Below are positions 11,963 to 22,308 of a stretch of 64,000 nucleotides of DNA, one piece after another. The notes beneath the pieces were generated by a model. That model had not been told where the DNA came from. It ran no database searches and saw only the letters and a list, made by a program, of their open reading frames with translations. Source of the DNA: Sphaeramia orbicularis. Its lineage: Eukaryota > Chordata > Actinopteri > Kurtiformes > Apogonidae. The translations under genes and the position numbers were made by a program. Location: NCBI RefSeq assembly GCF_902148855.1, contig NC_043978.1:48223408-48287407 (forward strand), in the 5' to 3' direction. How positions within the stretch are numbered: position 1 is the first letter of the stretch; every line of letters starts with the position of its first letter.

Positions 11963-12034
11963 GGCTCGTTGGTCTAGGGGTATGATTCTCGCTTTGGGTG
12001 TGAGAGGTCCCGGGTTCAAATCCCGGACGAGCCC
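11963..12034 (+). tRNA. tRNA-Pro-TGG: tRNA-Pro(UGG), unit 1
   Basis: A complete 72-nt cloverleaf. The acceptor stem is GGCTCGT/ACGAGCC with discriminator C. The A-box region is GGTCTAGGGGTATGATT. The anticodon stem CTCGC/GTGAG frames loop TTTGGGT with anticodon TGG. The T-arm is CCCGG/CCGGG with loop TTCAAAT. This matches the vertebrate proline tRNA at every invariant position I can check. No TTTT follows closely (GTGTTTCTTC), so termination may be leaky or use a weak signal. Confidence 0.95.
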
Positions 12035-12153
12035 AAGGTGTTTCTTCAACATGTGTTTCAACCCTAAAACAGTGCACTTCATAGAGCTGTCCTTGGAAAC
12101 ATCCCTTGAGCTTTTAACCTTGACCTCAGGCACATAAAACAGTCAGTGTGAGT

Positions 12154-12229
12154 GGCTTCTTCCAAGTTGTGTTGTTTAACAGTCTGGGCTCCGAATCCAG
12201 CGATCCAACTTTGAGTCTTGGCCGAAGTT
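12154..12229 (+). pseudogene. tRNA-Gln-like remnant, unit 1
   Basis: The anticodon arm CTGGGCTCCGAATCCAGCGA resembles tRNA-Gln(CUG), whose arm is CTGGACTCTGAATCCAGCGA, but the anticodon now reads CCG. The T-stem CCAAC/CTTGG holds four pairs. The D-arm is not recognisable. Partial acceptor pairing survives (GGCTTC with GAAGTT). It is interpreted as a tRNA-Gln pseudogene that travels with the unit. Confidence 0.5.
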
Positions 12230-12893
12230 TCACAGGCCATCCATGTGGTAGAGCAAGCCGTCCTCAATCAATACCCATTGCAGACAAACTCTCTTTGTGA
12301 AGTTGGGAATCCAAGAAGAAAATGTGTGTGTGTTTGTAGAGTATTCATAAAGGTATTTAGTTTTCTTTGTCAATATTCAAGGCTCAACCTCTACAGTTAT
12401 GGCTTCTGGGCTCACCTGGCTGTGGGATGTTGCATCATTTTTAGGTCTTTGCAACATTGATTGAGCTCAAGGATGGCAAGGCATTGAACAAGCACGTTAC
12501 AACAGCAGCAGAAAGCAGAAAGAAACAGGAAAGGGTATCATTGTTCCGTACCGGTATATTACAAATCCACCAACACCCTCAGACAAGCTCCGGTACACCC
12601 CAAGGACAAACTGCCAAGAGATAAAACACAACAAAACAACATCATACAGGAGCAGTCAAGCAAACCCTCCACAAACACTACTGATCTAAAACTTGGATTC
12701 ACTCTGCCACTTGTTCTTCCCGGTGGCTGGATGCTGTTAAACAAGTAGAACTGACACTACAGCCACCAGATGATGAAACTGAGGGACTTTGTCGGGGCTT
12801 TTTGTTAGGCTCAGGAATAGCAGCAATTCAATGTGCTAGATTCAAAGCACCTCTTGGTAGAGCTACCCATAAAGAATGCATGTGCAGACCACT

Positions 12894-12966
12894 TGTTTTT
12901 GCCCAGTTTCAACCTGGGGACCTTTCGTGTGTGAGACGACTATGATAACAACTACACTACAGAAAC
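12894..12966 (-). pseudogene. tRNA-Val(CAC)-like, unit 2
   Basis: Same position in the unit as 11477-11549. The anticodon CAC and the stem CGTCT...ACGAA region are kept, but the D-arm reads GTAGTTGTTATCATAGTC and the acceptor 3' strand is CAAAAAC, which mismatches CTG. It is probably inactive. Confidence 0.5.
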
Positions 12967-13167
12967 TGGAGGATTGCTCATGAGCCCACAAGCTTCACGC
13001 TACAATCAAAACCGTACAATGAGTGACACACATAGGTTACAGTTTCTGGGGGTTGTGTGCTCTGGACTTTCCCACCATTTTTTTGGCAATGCCATTTTTC
13101 TCCAATGTGCAACATTTGACTTGTGTCCTGATCACAAATAAGCATGCGAGAAGAAAAAAAAAAATTA

Positions 13168-13239
13168 CTGCCCGTTGGGGAATTGAACCCTGGACTTCTA
13201 CATGACAGGCAGATATACTGGCCACTATAGTAATGAGGA
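13168..13239 (-). pseudogene. tRNA-Asp(GUC)-like, unit 2
   Basis: 72-nt minus-strand match with anticodon GTC. The B-box is changed to GGTTCAATTCCCC and the acceptor stem has mismatches. A run of eleven or so T follows on the minus strand, as in unit 1. Confidence 0.55.
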
Positions 13240-13380
13240 CAGGGAAGACTACACTTTAGCCCCCCCCTTTTTTTCTCCGCTTTTGTTGTGGCAAAAAATG
13301 TGTGAACCAGGCCAAAAGCCCACAGCATTCATTTGACCTTTAAGCCGTCGAAAACAGCTTTAAAAAAAACATAAAATGGA

Positions 13381-13452
13381 GGCTCGTTGGTCTAGGGGTA
13401 TGATTCTCGCTTTGGGTGTGAGAGGTCCCGGGTTCAAATCCCGGACGAGCCC
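13381..13452 (+). tRNA. tRNA-Pro-TGG: tRNA-Pro(UGG), unit 2
   Basis: Identical to the unit 1 gene over all 72 nt, with intact acceptor, D, anticodon (TGG) and T arms. Confidence 0.95.
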
Positions 13453-13583
13453 AAGGTGTTTCTTCAACATGTGTTTCAACCCTAAAACAGTGCACTTCAT
13501 AGAGCTGTCCTTGGAAACATCCCTTGAGCTTTTAACCTTGTGTCAGTCACTGACCTCAGGCACATAAAACAGTCAGTGTGAGT

Positions 13584-13659
13584 GGCTTCTTCCAAGTTGT
13601 GTTGTTTAACAGTCTGGGCTCCGAATCCAGCGATCCAACTTTGAGTCTTGGCCAAAGTT
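13584..13659 (+). pseudogene. tRNA-Gln-like remnant, unit 2
   Basis: Same as 12154-12229 except CCAAAGTT instead of CCGAAGTT at the 3' end, which weakens the acceptor pairing further. Confidence 0.45.
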
Positions 13660-14324
13660 TCACAGGCCATCCATGTGACAGAGCAAGCCGTCCTCAATCA
13701 ATACCCATTACAGACAAACTCTTTTTGTGAAGTTGGGAATCCAAGAAGAAAATGTGTGTGTGTTTGTAGAGTATTCATAAAGGTATTTAGTTTTCTTTGT
13801 CAATATTCAAGGCTCAACCTCTACAGTTATGGCTTCTGGGCTCACCTGGCTGTGGGATGTTGCATCATTTTTAGGTCTTTTGCAACATTGATTGAGCTCA
13901 AGGATGGCAAGGCATTAAAGAAGCACATTACAACAGCAGCAGAAAGCAGAAAGAAACAGGAAAGGGTATCATTGTTCCGTACCGGTATATTACAAATCCA
14001 CCAACACCCTCAGACAAGCTCCGGTACACCCCAAGGACAAACTGCCAAGAGATAAAACACAACAAAACAACATCATACAGGAGCAGTCAAGCAAACCCTC
14101 CACAAACACTACTGATCTAAAACTTGGATTCACTCTGCCACTTGTTCTTCCCGGTGGCTGGATGCTGTTAAACAAGTAGAACTGACACTACAGCCACCAG
14201 ATGATGAAACTGAGGGACTTTGTCGGGGCTTTTTGTTAGGCTCAGGAATAGCAGCAATTCAATGTGCTAGATTCAAAGCACCTCTTGGTAGAGCTACCCA
14301 TAAAGAATGCATGTGCAGACCACT

Positions 14325-14397
14325 TGTTTTTGCCCAGTTTCAACCTGGGGACCTTTCGTGTGTGAGACGACTATGATAACAACTACACTACAGAAAC
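14325..14397 (-). pseudogene. tRNA-Val(CAC)-like, unit 3
   Basis: Identical by eye to the unit 2 copy: anticodon CAC kept, acceptor and D-arm damaged. Confidence 0.5.
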
Positions 14398-14598
14398 TGG
14401 AGGATTGCTCATGAGCCCACAAGCTTCACGCTACAATCAAAACCGTACAATGAGTGACACACATAGGTTACAGTTTCTGGGGGTTGTGTGCTCTGGACTT
14501 TCCCACCATTTTTTTTGGCAATGCCATTTTTCTCCAATGTGCAACATTTGACTTGTGTCCTGATCACAAACAAGCATGCGACAAGAAAAAAAAAATTA

Positions 14599-14670
14599 CT
14601 GCCCGTTGGGGAATTGAACCCTGGACTTCTACATGACAGGCAGATATACTGGCCACTATACTAATGAGGA
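14599..14670 (-). pseudogene. tRNA-Asp(GUC)-like, unit 3
   Basis: As in unit 2, with TCCTCATTAGTATAGTGG at the 5' end, where the G after TTA restores the canonical D-arm base. The T-run terminator is kept. Confidence 0.55.
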
Positions 14671-14811
14671 CAGGGAAGACTACACTTTAGCCCCCCCCTC
14701 TTTTTCTCCGCTTTTGTTGTGGCAAAAAATGTGTGAACCAGGCCAAAAGCCCACAGCATTCATTTGACCTTTAAGCCGTCGAAAACAGCTTTAAAAAAAA
14801 CATAAAATGGA

Positions 14812-14883
14812 GGCTTGTTGGTCTAGGGGTATGATTCTCGCTTTGGGTGTGAGAGGTCCCGGGTTCAAATCCCGGACGAGCCC
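14812..14883 (+). tRNA. tRNA-Pro-TGG: tRNA-Pro(UGG), unit 3
   Basis: Same as unit 1 except acceptor position 5 is T (GGCTTGT), which still pairs as G-U with the 3' strand. All other arms are intact. Followed by GTGTTTCTTTAAAA. Confidence 0.92.
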
Positions 14884-15014
14884 AAGGTGTTTCTTTAAAA
14901 TGTGTTTCAACCCTAAAACAGTGCACTTCATAGAGCTGTCCTTGGAAACATCCCTTGAGCTTTTAACCTTGTGTCAGTCACTGACCTCAGGCACAAAAAA
15001 CAGTCAGTGTGAGT

Positions 15015-15090
15015 GGCTTCTTCCAAGTTGTGTTGTTTAACAGTCTGGGCTCCGAATCCAGCGATCCAACTTTGAGTCTTGGCCGAAGTT
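15015..15090 (+). pseudogene. tRNA-Gln-like remnant, unit 3
   Basis: Same form as unit 1, with the anticodon-arm match kept and the D-arm lost. Confidence 0.45.
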
Positions 15091-15754
15091 TCACAGGCCA
15101 TCCATGTGGTAGAGCAAGCCGTCCTCAATCAATACCCATTGCAGACAAACTCTTTTTGTGAAGTTGGGAATCCAAGAAGAAAATGTGTGTGTGTTTGTAG
15201 AGTATTCATAAAGGTATTTAGTTTTCTTTGTCAACATTCAAGGCTTAACCTCTACAGTTATGGCTTCTGGGCTCACCTGGCTGTGGGATGTTGCATCATT
15301 TTTAGGTCTTTGCAACATTGATTGAGCTCAAGGATGGCAAGGCATTGAACAAGCACATTACAACAGCAGCAGAAAGCAGAAAGAAACAGGAAAGGGTATC
15401 ATTGTTCTGTACCGGTATATTACAAATCCACCAACACCCTCAGACAAGCTCTGGTACACCCCAAGGACAAACTGCCAAGAGATAAAACACAACAAAACAA
15501 CATCATACAGGAGCAGTCAAGCAAACCCTCCACAAACACTACTGATCTAAAACTTGGATTCACTCTGCCACTTGTTCTTCCCGGTGGCTGGATGCTGTTA
15601 AACAAGTAGAACTGACACTACAGCCACCAGATGATGAAACTGAGGGACTTTGTCTGGGCTTTTTGTTAGGCTCAGGAACAGCAGCAATTCAGTGTGCTAG
15701 ATTCAAAGCACCTCTTGGTAGAGCTACCCATAAAGAATGCATGTGCAGACCACT

Positions 15755-15827
15755 TGTTTTTGCCCAGTTTCAACCTGGGGACCTTTCGTGTGTGAGACGA
15801 CTATGATAACAACTACACTACAGAAAC
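15755..15827 (-). pseudogene. tRNA-Val(CAC)-like, unit 4
   Basis: As in units 2 and 3. Confidence 0.5.
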
Positions 15828-16028
15828 TGGAGGATTGCTCATGAGCCCACAAGCTTCACGCTACAATCAAAACCGTACAATGAGTGACACACATAGGTTA
15901 CAGTTTCTGGGGGTTGTGTGCTCTGGACTTTCCCACCATTTTTTTGGCAATGCCATTTTTCTCCAATGTGCAACATTTGACTTGTGTCCTGATTACAAAC
16001 AAGCGTGCGACAAGAAAAAAAAAAATTA

Positions 16029-16100
16029 CTGCCCGTTGGGGAATTGAACCCTGGACTTCTACATGACAGGCAGCTATACTGGCCACTATACTAATGAGAA
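16029..16100 (-). pseudogene. tRNA-Asp(GUC)-like, unit 4
   Basis: Starts TTCTCATTAGTATAGTGG, with the acceptor further weakened. Anticodon GTC and the downstream T-run are kept. The anticodon arm differs by one base from units 1-3 (AGCTG for ATCTG). Confidence 0.5.
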
Positions 16101-16241
16101 CAGGGAAGACTACACTTTAGCCCCCCCCTTTTTTTCTCCGCTTTTGTTGTGGCAAAAAATGTGTGAACCAGGCCAAAAGCCCACAGCATTCATTTGACCT
16201 TTAAGCCATCAAAAACAGCTTTAAAAAAAACATAAAATGGA

Positions 16242-16313
16242 GGCTCGTTGGTCTAGGGGTATGATTCTCGCTTTGGGTGTGAGAGGTCCCGGGTTCAAAT
16301 CCCGGACGAGCCC
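16242..16313 (+). tRNA. tRNA-Pro-TGG: tRNA-Pro(UGG), unit 4
   Basis: Identical to units 1 and 2 over 72 nt. Followed by GTGTTTCTTTAAAA. Confidence 0.95.
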
Positions 16314-16444
16314 AAGGTGTTTCTTTAAAATGTGTTTCAACCCTAAAACAGTGCACTTCATAGAGCTGTCCTTGGAAACATCCCTTGAGCTTTTAACCTT
16401 GTGTCAGTCACTGACCTCAGGCACAAAAAACAGTCAGTGTGAGT

Positions 16445-16520
16445 GGCTTCTTCCAAGTTGTGTTGTTTAACAGTCTGGGCTCCGAATCCAGCGATCCAAC
16501 TTTGAGTCTTGGCCGAAGTT
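16445..16520 (+). pseudogene. tRNA-Gln-like remnant, unit 4
   Basis: Same form as unit 1. Confidence 0.45.
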
Positions 16521-17185
16521 TCACAGGCCATCCATGTGGTAGAGCAAGCCGTCCTCAATCAATACCCATTACAGACAAACTCTTTTTGTGAAGTTGGGAA
16601 TCCAAGAAGAAAATGTGCGTGTGTTTGTAGAGTATTCATAAAGGTATTTAGTTTTCTTTGTCAATATTCAAGGCTCAACCTCTACAGGTATGGCTTCTGG
16701 GCTCACCTGGCTGTGGGATGTTGCATCATTTTTAGGTCTTTTGCAACATTGATTGAGCTCAAGGATGGCAAGGCATTAAAGAAGCACATTACAACAGCAG
16801 CAGAAAGCAGAAAGAAACAGGAAAGGGTATCATTGTTCCGTACCGGTATATTACAAATCCACCAACACCCTCAGACAAGCTCCGGTACACCCCAAGGACA
16901 AACTGCCAAGAGATAAAACACAACAAAACAACATCATACAGGAGCAGTCAAGCAAACCCTCCACAAACACTACTGATCTAAAACTTGGATTCACTCTGCC
17001 ACTTGTTCTTCCCGGTGGCTGGATGCTGTTAAACAAGTAGAACTGACACTACAGCCACCAGATGATGAAACTGTGGGACTTTGTCTGGGCTTTTTGTTAG
17101 GCTCAGGAACAGCAGCAATTCAATGTGCTAGATTCAAAGCACCTCTTGGTAGAGCTACCCATAAAGAATGCATGCGCAGACCACT

Positions 17186-17258
17186 TGTTTCTGCCCAGTT
17201 TCAATCCGGGGACCTTTCATGTGTGAGACGAATGTGATAATCACTACACTACAGAAAC
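17186..17258 (-). tRNA. tRNA-Val(CAC)-like, unit 5
   Basis: Closer to a functional valine tRNA than units 2-4. The acceptor GTTTCTG/CAGAAAC is fully paired, the D-arm contains GTGATTATCAC, the anticodon is CAC and the variable region reads AAAGGTCCCC. The T-loop keeps ATTGAAA as in unit 1, and the anticodon stem has one mismatch (ATGAA). Confidence 0.6.
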
Positions 17259-17457
17259 TGGAGCACACCTCACAAGCCCACAAGCTTCACACCAAAGTCA
17301 AAACCGTACAATGAGCGATGCACGTAGGTTACAGTTTCTGGGGGTTGTGTGCTCTGGACTTTCCCACCATTTTTTTGGCGATGCCATTTTTCTCAAATGT
17401 GCAACATTTGACTTGTGTCCTGATTACAAACAAGCATGCGACAAGAAAAAAAAGTAA

Positions 17458-17513
17458 CTCTCCATCAGGGTATTGAATCCCGGCGGAGATACTGGCCACT
17501 ATACTAACGAGGA
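17458..17513 (-). pseudogene. tRNA-Asp-like remnant with internal deletion, unit 5
   Basis: The 5' half TCCTCGTTAGTATAGTGG is fully canonical, but the anticodon arm is deleted and joined to a B-box-like GGGATTCAATACCC. Confidence 0.5.
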
Positions 17514-17711
17514 CAGGGAAGACTACACTTTTGCCCCCCTTTTTTTTTTCTCCGCTTTTGTTGTGGCACAAAACGCGTGAACCAGGCCACAATAGCCCAA
17601 TGGCATTCATGGGGTTTTCTGAGGGTTGTTTGCTCTGGACTTTCCCACCAATCTTTTTGATAATGCCATTTTTCTCAAATGTGCAACATTTGATTAGAGT
17701 CCATTTGACTT

Positions 17712-17735
17712 GAGGTTCAAATCCCAGATGAGCCC
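17712..17735 (+). pseudogene. tRNA-Pro 3' remnant at array end
   Basis: AGGTTCAAATCCCAGATGAG followed by CCC matches the T-arm and 3' acceptor strand of the tRNA-Pro of units 1-4 with two changes. No 5' half is present. It marks the decayed right edge of the array. Confidence 0.6.
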
Positions 17736-17740
17736 AATTC

Positions 17741-20145
17741 AGTTCCCATCTGAAGCTGTCATTTTCAAGAGAATCAAATGTTTGTTATAATTTTTTTTTT
17801 TTTTCCTAATTGTTACTTTTATATTAAGACTTAAATTCTTATATCTAGCTCAGTCACAGACTTAAATTTCTCATTTGAAGTAATTATGTCTAAATGAGAG
17901 TGATTTTTTTTTTTCTTACGAAGCACTGTGTGGTGAAACTTTTGCATTTTTGCCTTTTTTTTTCCTCACACGGTATTAGGTTTAATTCTGAGTGGATTGT
18001 TCATTTATACAGTGTCATTTGCAGAAAAATCTCTGTATAAGAACAAGAAAAAGAAAGGAAATATTTTTTACCATTACTACATCTTGGAAACTTAACTTGA
18101 CAAATACTCTACAATTAAAATATGTCAGCATTACAGTAGATGTACAATATAAAGTCACTCAAATCTACACAATTTGCAGCCAACTTATTGACCTGCCTTA
18201 TACAAAGTACCATAAAACAATTATTCATTTAACATACTGGAGAATTAGAGGTTCAGTTTTCTATACACCCAGTTAAGGAACATAAGGTGCATTTTTTTGT
18301 CTCGTTTTAAGGTACATTATGTTTTTTTAGTTGATACACTTTTTTGCTTGTTTTAAGAATTCAAACCAAGAATTTTTTTCTTACCCCATTGGCAGATTTT
18401 TTGCTCAATATAAGTGAATTTGACCAGATTTAGGAATATTAGGCTTATTTACATTAGGCCATTTTTTTGCAGTGTACCAATTTTAGAGTAAATAGCATTT
18501 CTGTATTTTTCTGTTTCTGCATTTCATGTTTATATTGTTTACTCTTCCTTTTCTGAACCATCTGATTAAGATGTGCCTTTAGGGGTCAGTCTGTCTGATC
18601 TAGACATGGGGGGCATGATGTGTACACCTCCCCAGCTTTGACAAACAATGCTTATGATAAACACATCTCAACGCCTGCAGTGACGCTTAAGTGTGTGTGA
18701 TTATATCTTAATTAAATTCAAACAGCGAGTGTAAAATCAATGATTGTGTCGTGAAAATGGCACGAGGAACCTCAGTTGAAAACAGGCGAGCTTTAGAGGG
18801 TAAAAATGGTATTCAGATGGTGTTTTCTTCCTGACAAAACCAAGAGCAGAACATCTGAAAAGATTAGCCCAAATCCTCTTTTGTCAACAACAGTGCATTC
18901 TTTCTCACCTCACAGGTCTGCAGATATTGAAATCCTGTTGACATACTTGTATTGCAGTTCCTTCGCCACATCTGCTCGACAGTTGTATTCAGATCCTGGA
19001 TTCTATACCACGCTGGCTTCTTTTATTCTTTAATGAGTGTGTTGTAAACTCAGGCAGACTCTTACACTTTCCTTTCCACATAAAGTGTTGGCGTCTAGCC
19101 CATCATCTACTAGAAAAATAAACTGCCGTCTTAGCACACAGCAGAGAATTTGTACTGTGTATCTAACTTTTTACTGTCAGGACCTTAGCTGTGTTATTTT
19201 TCATGATAATAAAAATATTTATATTTGTATATAGCATGAATAAAAGTGGGGAAAAAAATGCATAACTGAATTTGTTATTCCTCTAATTTTGATATATTAG
19301 TGATGATGATGAAATTCCTTATTCAGTCATCACATAACACTGGGTTACAAAAACATGTTTTTTGCAAGTTGTCTAGGTTTTTTCAACTGAATTAGGACCA
19401 TTTTGCACCGCTAAATCCAAAAATGGCATCTGTTTTTCTCAATCAGGTCAGGTTTTTTTGCTAATTTCATTTTGAAAAATTTGATCTTCTCACAAAATAT
19501 AATAAGTAATACCAAAATAAGATTGGTAAGCACACTTTATGAAACTTGTGACTTGAGTCCTGTTAGGTACAATGGTGTATTCACTGCAGATGTAGCAGAA
19601 TACGTCAGGCTTATTTTTGTAAGATCTTCTAGTCGAAGCCATTTCATTCACCTGTAATATTAAAAAAAAACATTAATCATAAATTGGCAAAAGTAAAATC
19701 TTCAGAACTTGTTTATTGCAAGAAATATGAAAGAATTTTGTATCATATGATGTGAAAATGCCCATAAATGTAAGCAAAAATGTAAAAAGCCAATATGTAG
19801 CATAGTTCAGAAAGTTGACCTGATTGAGCAAAATTAATGTGATTTTTTGATTCAGCACACCAAAATTATCCTAAATCAGCTAAAAAAAACTTAAACAATA
19901 AATTTGTTGTTGACCAGTGTAATAATACGACCAGTGTCAACAACAACACTACAAACATTACAAACATTACCATCAGGCTAATGACTGAAAAGGCTCAGGC
20001 AGAAGCAGAATGCTGCTTATATTAATGCCTGTCCTACATAGCAAATTCAGCTACCCCACATTCAATATAGGAAAATGAAAAAAAAAAAACAATGCATACA
20101 AACAAACAAACAAAAACATAAAAAGGTGAAAATAAACCAGAAAAA
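17741..20145. other. Single-copy interval
   Basis: No exon is recognised. T-runs lie near 17790 and 17910. The stretch ending TTTTTTGCAGTGTACC near 18474 resembles one end of a common fish MITE. The rest (18480-20140) shows no second copy in the window. Confidence 0.35.
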
Positions 20146-20223
20146 TAGAAAACTTAACCAACCAAATTAATGGTAATTTAATGTAGAATCAATTACCATT
20201 CATTTGGTTGGTTAAGTTTTCTA
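20146..20223. repeat. 33-bp-arm hairpin
   Basis: The left arm 20146-20178 and right arm 20191-20223 are complementary at 32 of 33 positions around a 12-nt loop. The outermost bases are TA on each side, which could be a target duplication of a tiny Tc1-like fold-back element. The transcript would also form a miRNA-precursor-sized hairpin. Confidence 0.8.
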
Positions 20224-20337
20224 TGTCAGTATAACTTATGAAATCTTTATAATCATGAAAACTTAAATGTTTATGCTCATCATAACCCCCCAAAAAATAA
20301 ACATATATATGACATTTAAAATATAATTTCATTTTAA

Positions 20338-20603
20338 CCTATAATGACCCTGTGTTACCTTAGCATCAGTTCAAAATGAATTTTTCTCTCTATTTAACCT
20401 TTCTTAAATAATTCATCAATACTTAATATTTATTTAATATTATCCTCTGTATTTTGTGGGGGTTTTTTTTCTAATATTCAGTTCACTTTTCATGTAAATG
20501 TTTGTTAATGCTCAGATTATAGTTGAGGGTTATCATATCAGAAACAGGAAAAACTGAAGAAAAAGTGACATTTTCAGCAAAGATATCAATAACTGTGTGT
20601 TAT
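20338..20603 (-). mobile_element. TTAA-B MITE, 5'-end fragment
   Basis: TTAA (20334-20337) precedes CCTATAATGACCCTGTG. Further blocks (TCTATTTAACCTTTCTTAA and ATTATCCTCTGTATTTTG) match the start of other TTAA-B copies. Only about half of the element is present. Confidence 0.55.
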
Positions 20604-21050
20604 TGGAGGACATAACAAGACTTTATTACTTTGGTGAAAATTTTCAAAATTTTTTATTTTTATGTAGAAAATCAAAGTCAGTGAAGTTACCGTATATGGT
20701 TCCTTATGTGCAAGTGGCCAAAAATAAAAAAAATACAATTTTAAAAACAAAAAAACAAGAAATAAATATAAAAAAAATACAAGAAAAACATTTGAAAGGT
20801 GAAAGGAACGTGTATTTTAGAACACTAGAACATCAGTTTTAGAACATAAGACCGACATAAGTGCTGATCCAGACCCCTGTCCACATCCACATGATCCCTT
20901 TGAACATCATTCCTTACATTAGTACCAGTACTGCATGGTACCTAACAAAGCAGGTCCACTCACTGTTCATGCAGAGGTGGAGCTTACAGACCCTGGAGAC
21001 CACAGTGGACCTGAGATTGGTGACTCGCTGTCCTCACTGGAACTGTCACT
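20604..21050. other. Single-copy interval
   Basis: AT-rich at first, then a less AT-rich stretch 20860-21050. No exon is recognised. Confidence 0.3.
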
Positions 21051-21588
21051 AGTCGCTTTTCCATTGACCCTCAAATTGCGCAAATATAACTTGCGCATAA
21101 AAATTTACCTAATGGAAAAATGACAATTTCGCCAAAAGTCTAATTTTTCGATTAAAAGTTTTTGCACTGGCAAGAGGTGGTTTTTCGGGCATAGCGCAAT
21201 GCAACGCAACTGCAATGGAAAGACCTTTTTTCGCAACTAGAGTAAGGTGAATTAAAAAAAACGGATGTTGACGGACGTTACAACAAGCGAAAAAGAAGAA
21301 GAAACATGTCGCGGTATGTGTGGACACACCAGGAAACCCAATCATTTTTGAATTTAGTACGAGAAGGGTAATATATAATAATAATAATGAATATATCTGT
21401 AAATCAACACCATATTTACGTTCATCGCCGTGTTTATGGAATGACTTCTCGTGTCATCTCACAATAATAAATAAAGAAATCATCGCATTTGTGATTTAAT
21501 GGAAAAACCGACATTACGCACTTCTGTTTTTTCGATATTTAGTAAATATCTGTGAAGTTTTGCGCAGATGTCCAATGGAAAAGTGACT
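21051..21588 (+). mobile_element. PIF/Harbinger-like derivative, copy A
   Basis: The termini are inverted: AGTCGCTTTTCCATTG at the left and, at the right end, the complement of AGTCACTTTTCCATTG. The 3-bp sequence ACT lies on both sides (21048-21050, 21589-21591), a duplication length typical of PIF/Harbinger. From 21306 it encodes MSRYVWTHQETQSFLNLVRE, a fragment of a Myb/SANT-like domain such as these transposons use in their DNA-binding accessory protein. The rest of the autonomous element is deleted. Confidence 0.7.
21306..21366 (+). pseudogene. Myb/SANT-like exon fragment in Harbinger copy A
   Basis: ATG opens MSRYVWTHQETQSFLNLVRE, and the frame then reaches a donor-like GGGTAATA followed by a stop. 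The W-T-x-x-E-T spacing and following L-x-L-V-R match the first helix of SANT-like domains. The copy B frame (22807-22933) extends the same domain further. Confidence 0.55.
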
Positions 21589-21767
21589 ACTGTCTTGTAA
21601 TGTATTCAGAAATTACCAAAAATAGTCACTCTATAAAGGATTAAAGACTACTAAAATGTACTAGGATTCTTTTACATAATTATTAGAGCTACATCTAATT
21701 CTATAGTATTACATGATCCGTTAGATGTTTTAAATGGTAACTAATAAACATAATGACTAGGACTAAC

Positions 21768-22308
21768 CTTCCTAAAACTCATGACATTGGGCTGACATAC
21801 CACAACCACCAGGTTCTGGGCCAGTTTCTTATTATTAGTTCTGAGCCTTCTTTGCATCAGAATACATGGTAAATGCTGTATATCTGACTGCTCTACTTCC
21901 TGAATGTCTGCAAAAACAAAGCAAAACAAACAAAAAAAAAACAACAACTAAAAAATAAGTTGAAATAGTAGATATCATCTAATGCAATCTGATCTTGGAA
22001 GGCTACCTTGTCAGTCTGATTGTGCGTGGGTGTTTTCCTACAGGGTAAACATGGAACATCTGGTGCATCCTGAATATCTTCATGTGCAGATTCTATGTTA
22101 TTATCAACAGACAGTTTCCTTTAAAAAAATAAAACTGAAAGCACAGAATTAGACTGCCTTGAATGTGTCATACACACTTAAGTTACTATTACACTACTGA
22201 CCCAACAGCAGCTCTTCCAGCTGTCTCTCAAACCTGATTGCGGATCCACTCTTCATCATTGTCAGTCTTGTCAAACTCATTGTCTTCACTGTCAGAGAAG
22301 GAATGACC
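21768..22308 (-). CDS. Candidate exons of an unidentified minus-strand gene
   Basis: Three splice-bounded open segments lie in order on the minus strand. 22308-22234 (acceptor CCTCCAG, donor CAG|GTTTGA) encodes an acidic stretch, GHSFSDSEDNEFDKTDNDEE and WIRNQ. 22118-22007 (donor AAG|GTAGCC) encodes KLSVDNNIESAHEDIQDAPD and more. 21907-21768 (acceptor TTTTTGCAG, donor AAG|GTTAGT) encodes DIQEVEQSDIQHLPCILMQR and more. The open frames are codon-like and repeat a DIQ...LPC motif. However, the splice phases of the three do not fit together, so an exon is missing, the sites are wrong, or this is a pseudogene. I do not recognise the protein. Confidence 0.3.

Larger units (their letters stand above)
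11308..17740. repeat. Tandem tRNA-bearing array, about 4.5 units of about 1.43 kb
   Basis: Each unit starts GGCTGGATGCTGTTAAACAA. Unit starts are at 11308, 12724, 14156, 15586 and 17017; unit 1 is shorter partly because a 12-bp TGTGTCAGTCAC segment is missing near 12120. In order each unit carries a tRNA-Val-like (minus), a tRNA-Asp-like (minus), tRNA-Pro (plus) and a tRNA-Gln-like (plus). Units 2-4 look nearly identical by eye. Unit 1 and the partial unit 5 are more diverged, as expected for array edges. The array ends in a decayed second half-unit with a 3' tRNA-Pro remnant at 17712-17735. Multi-tRNA tandem arrays are known from zebrafish and other fishes. Confidence 0.92.

Noticed and set aside
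12150-12460. Plus-strand 80-codon frame repeated in each array unit (MAEVSQAIHVVEQAVLNQYP...)
   Set aside because: It recurs only because the unit is duplicated, overlaps the tRNA-Gln-like remnant and has no homologue I know.
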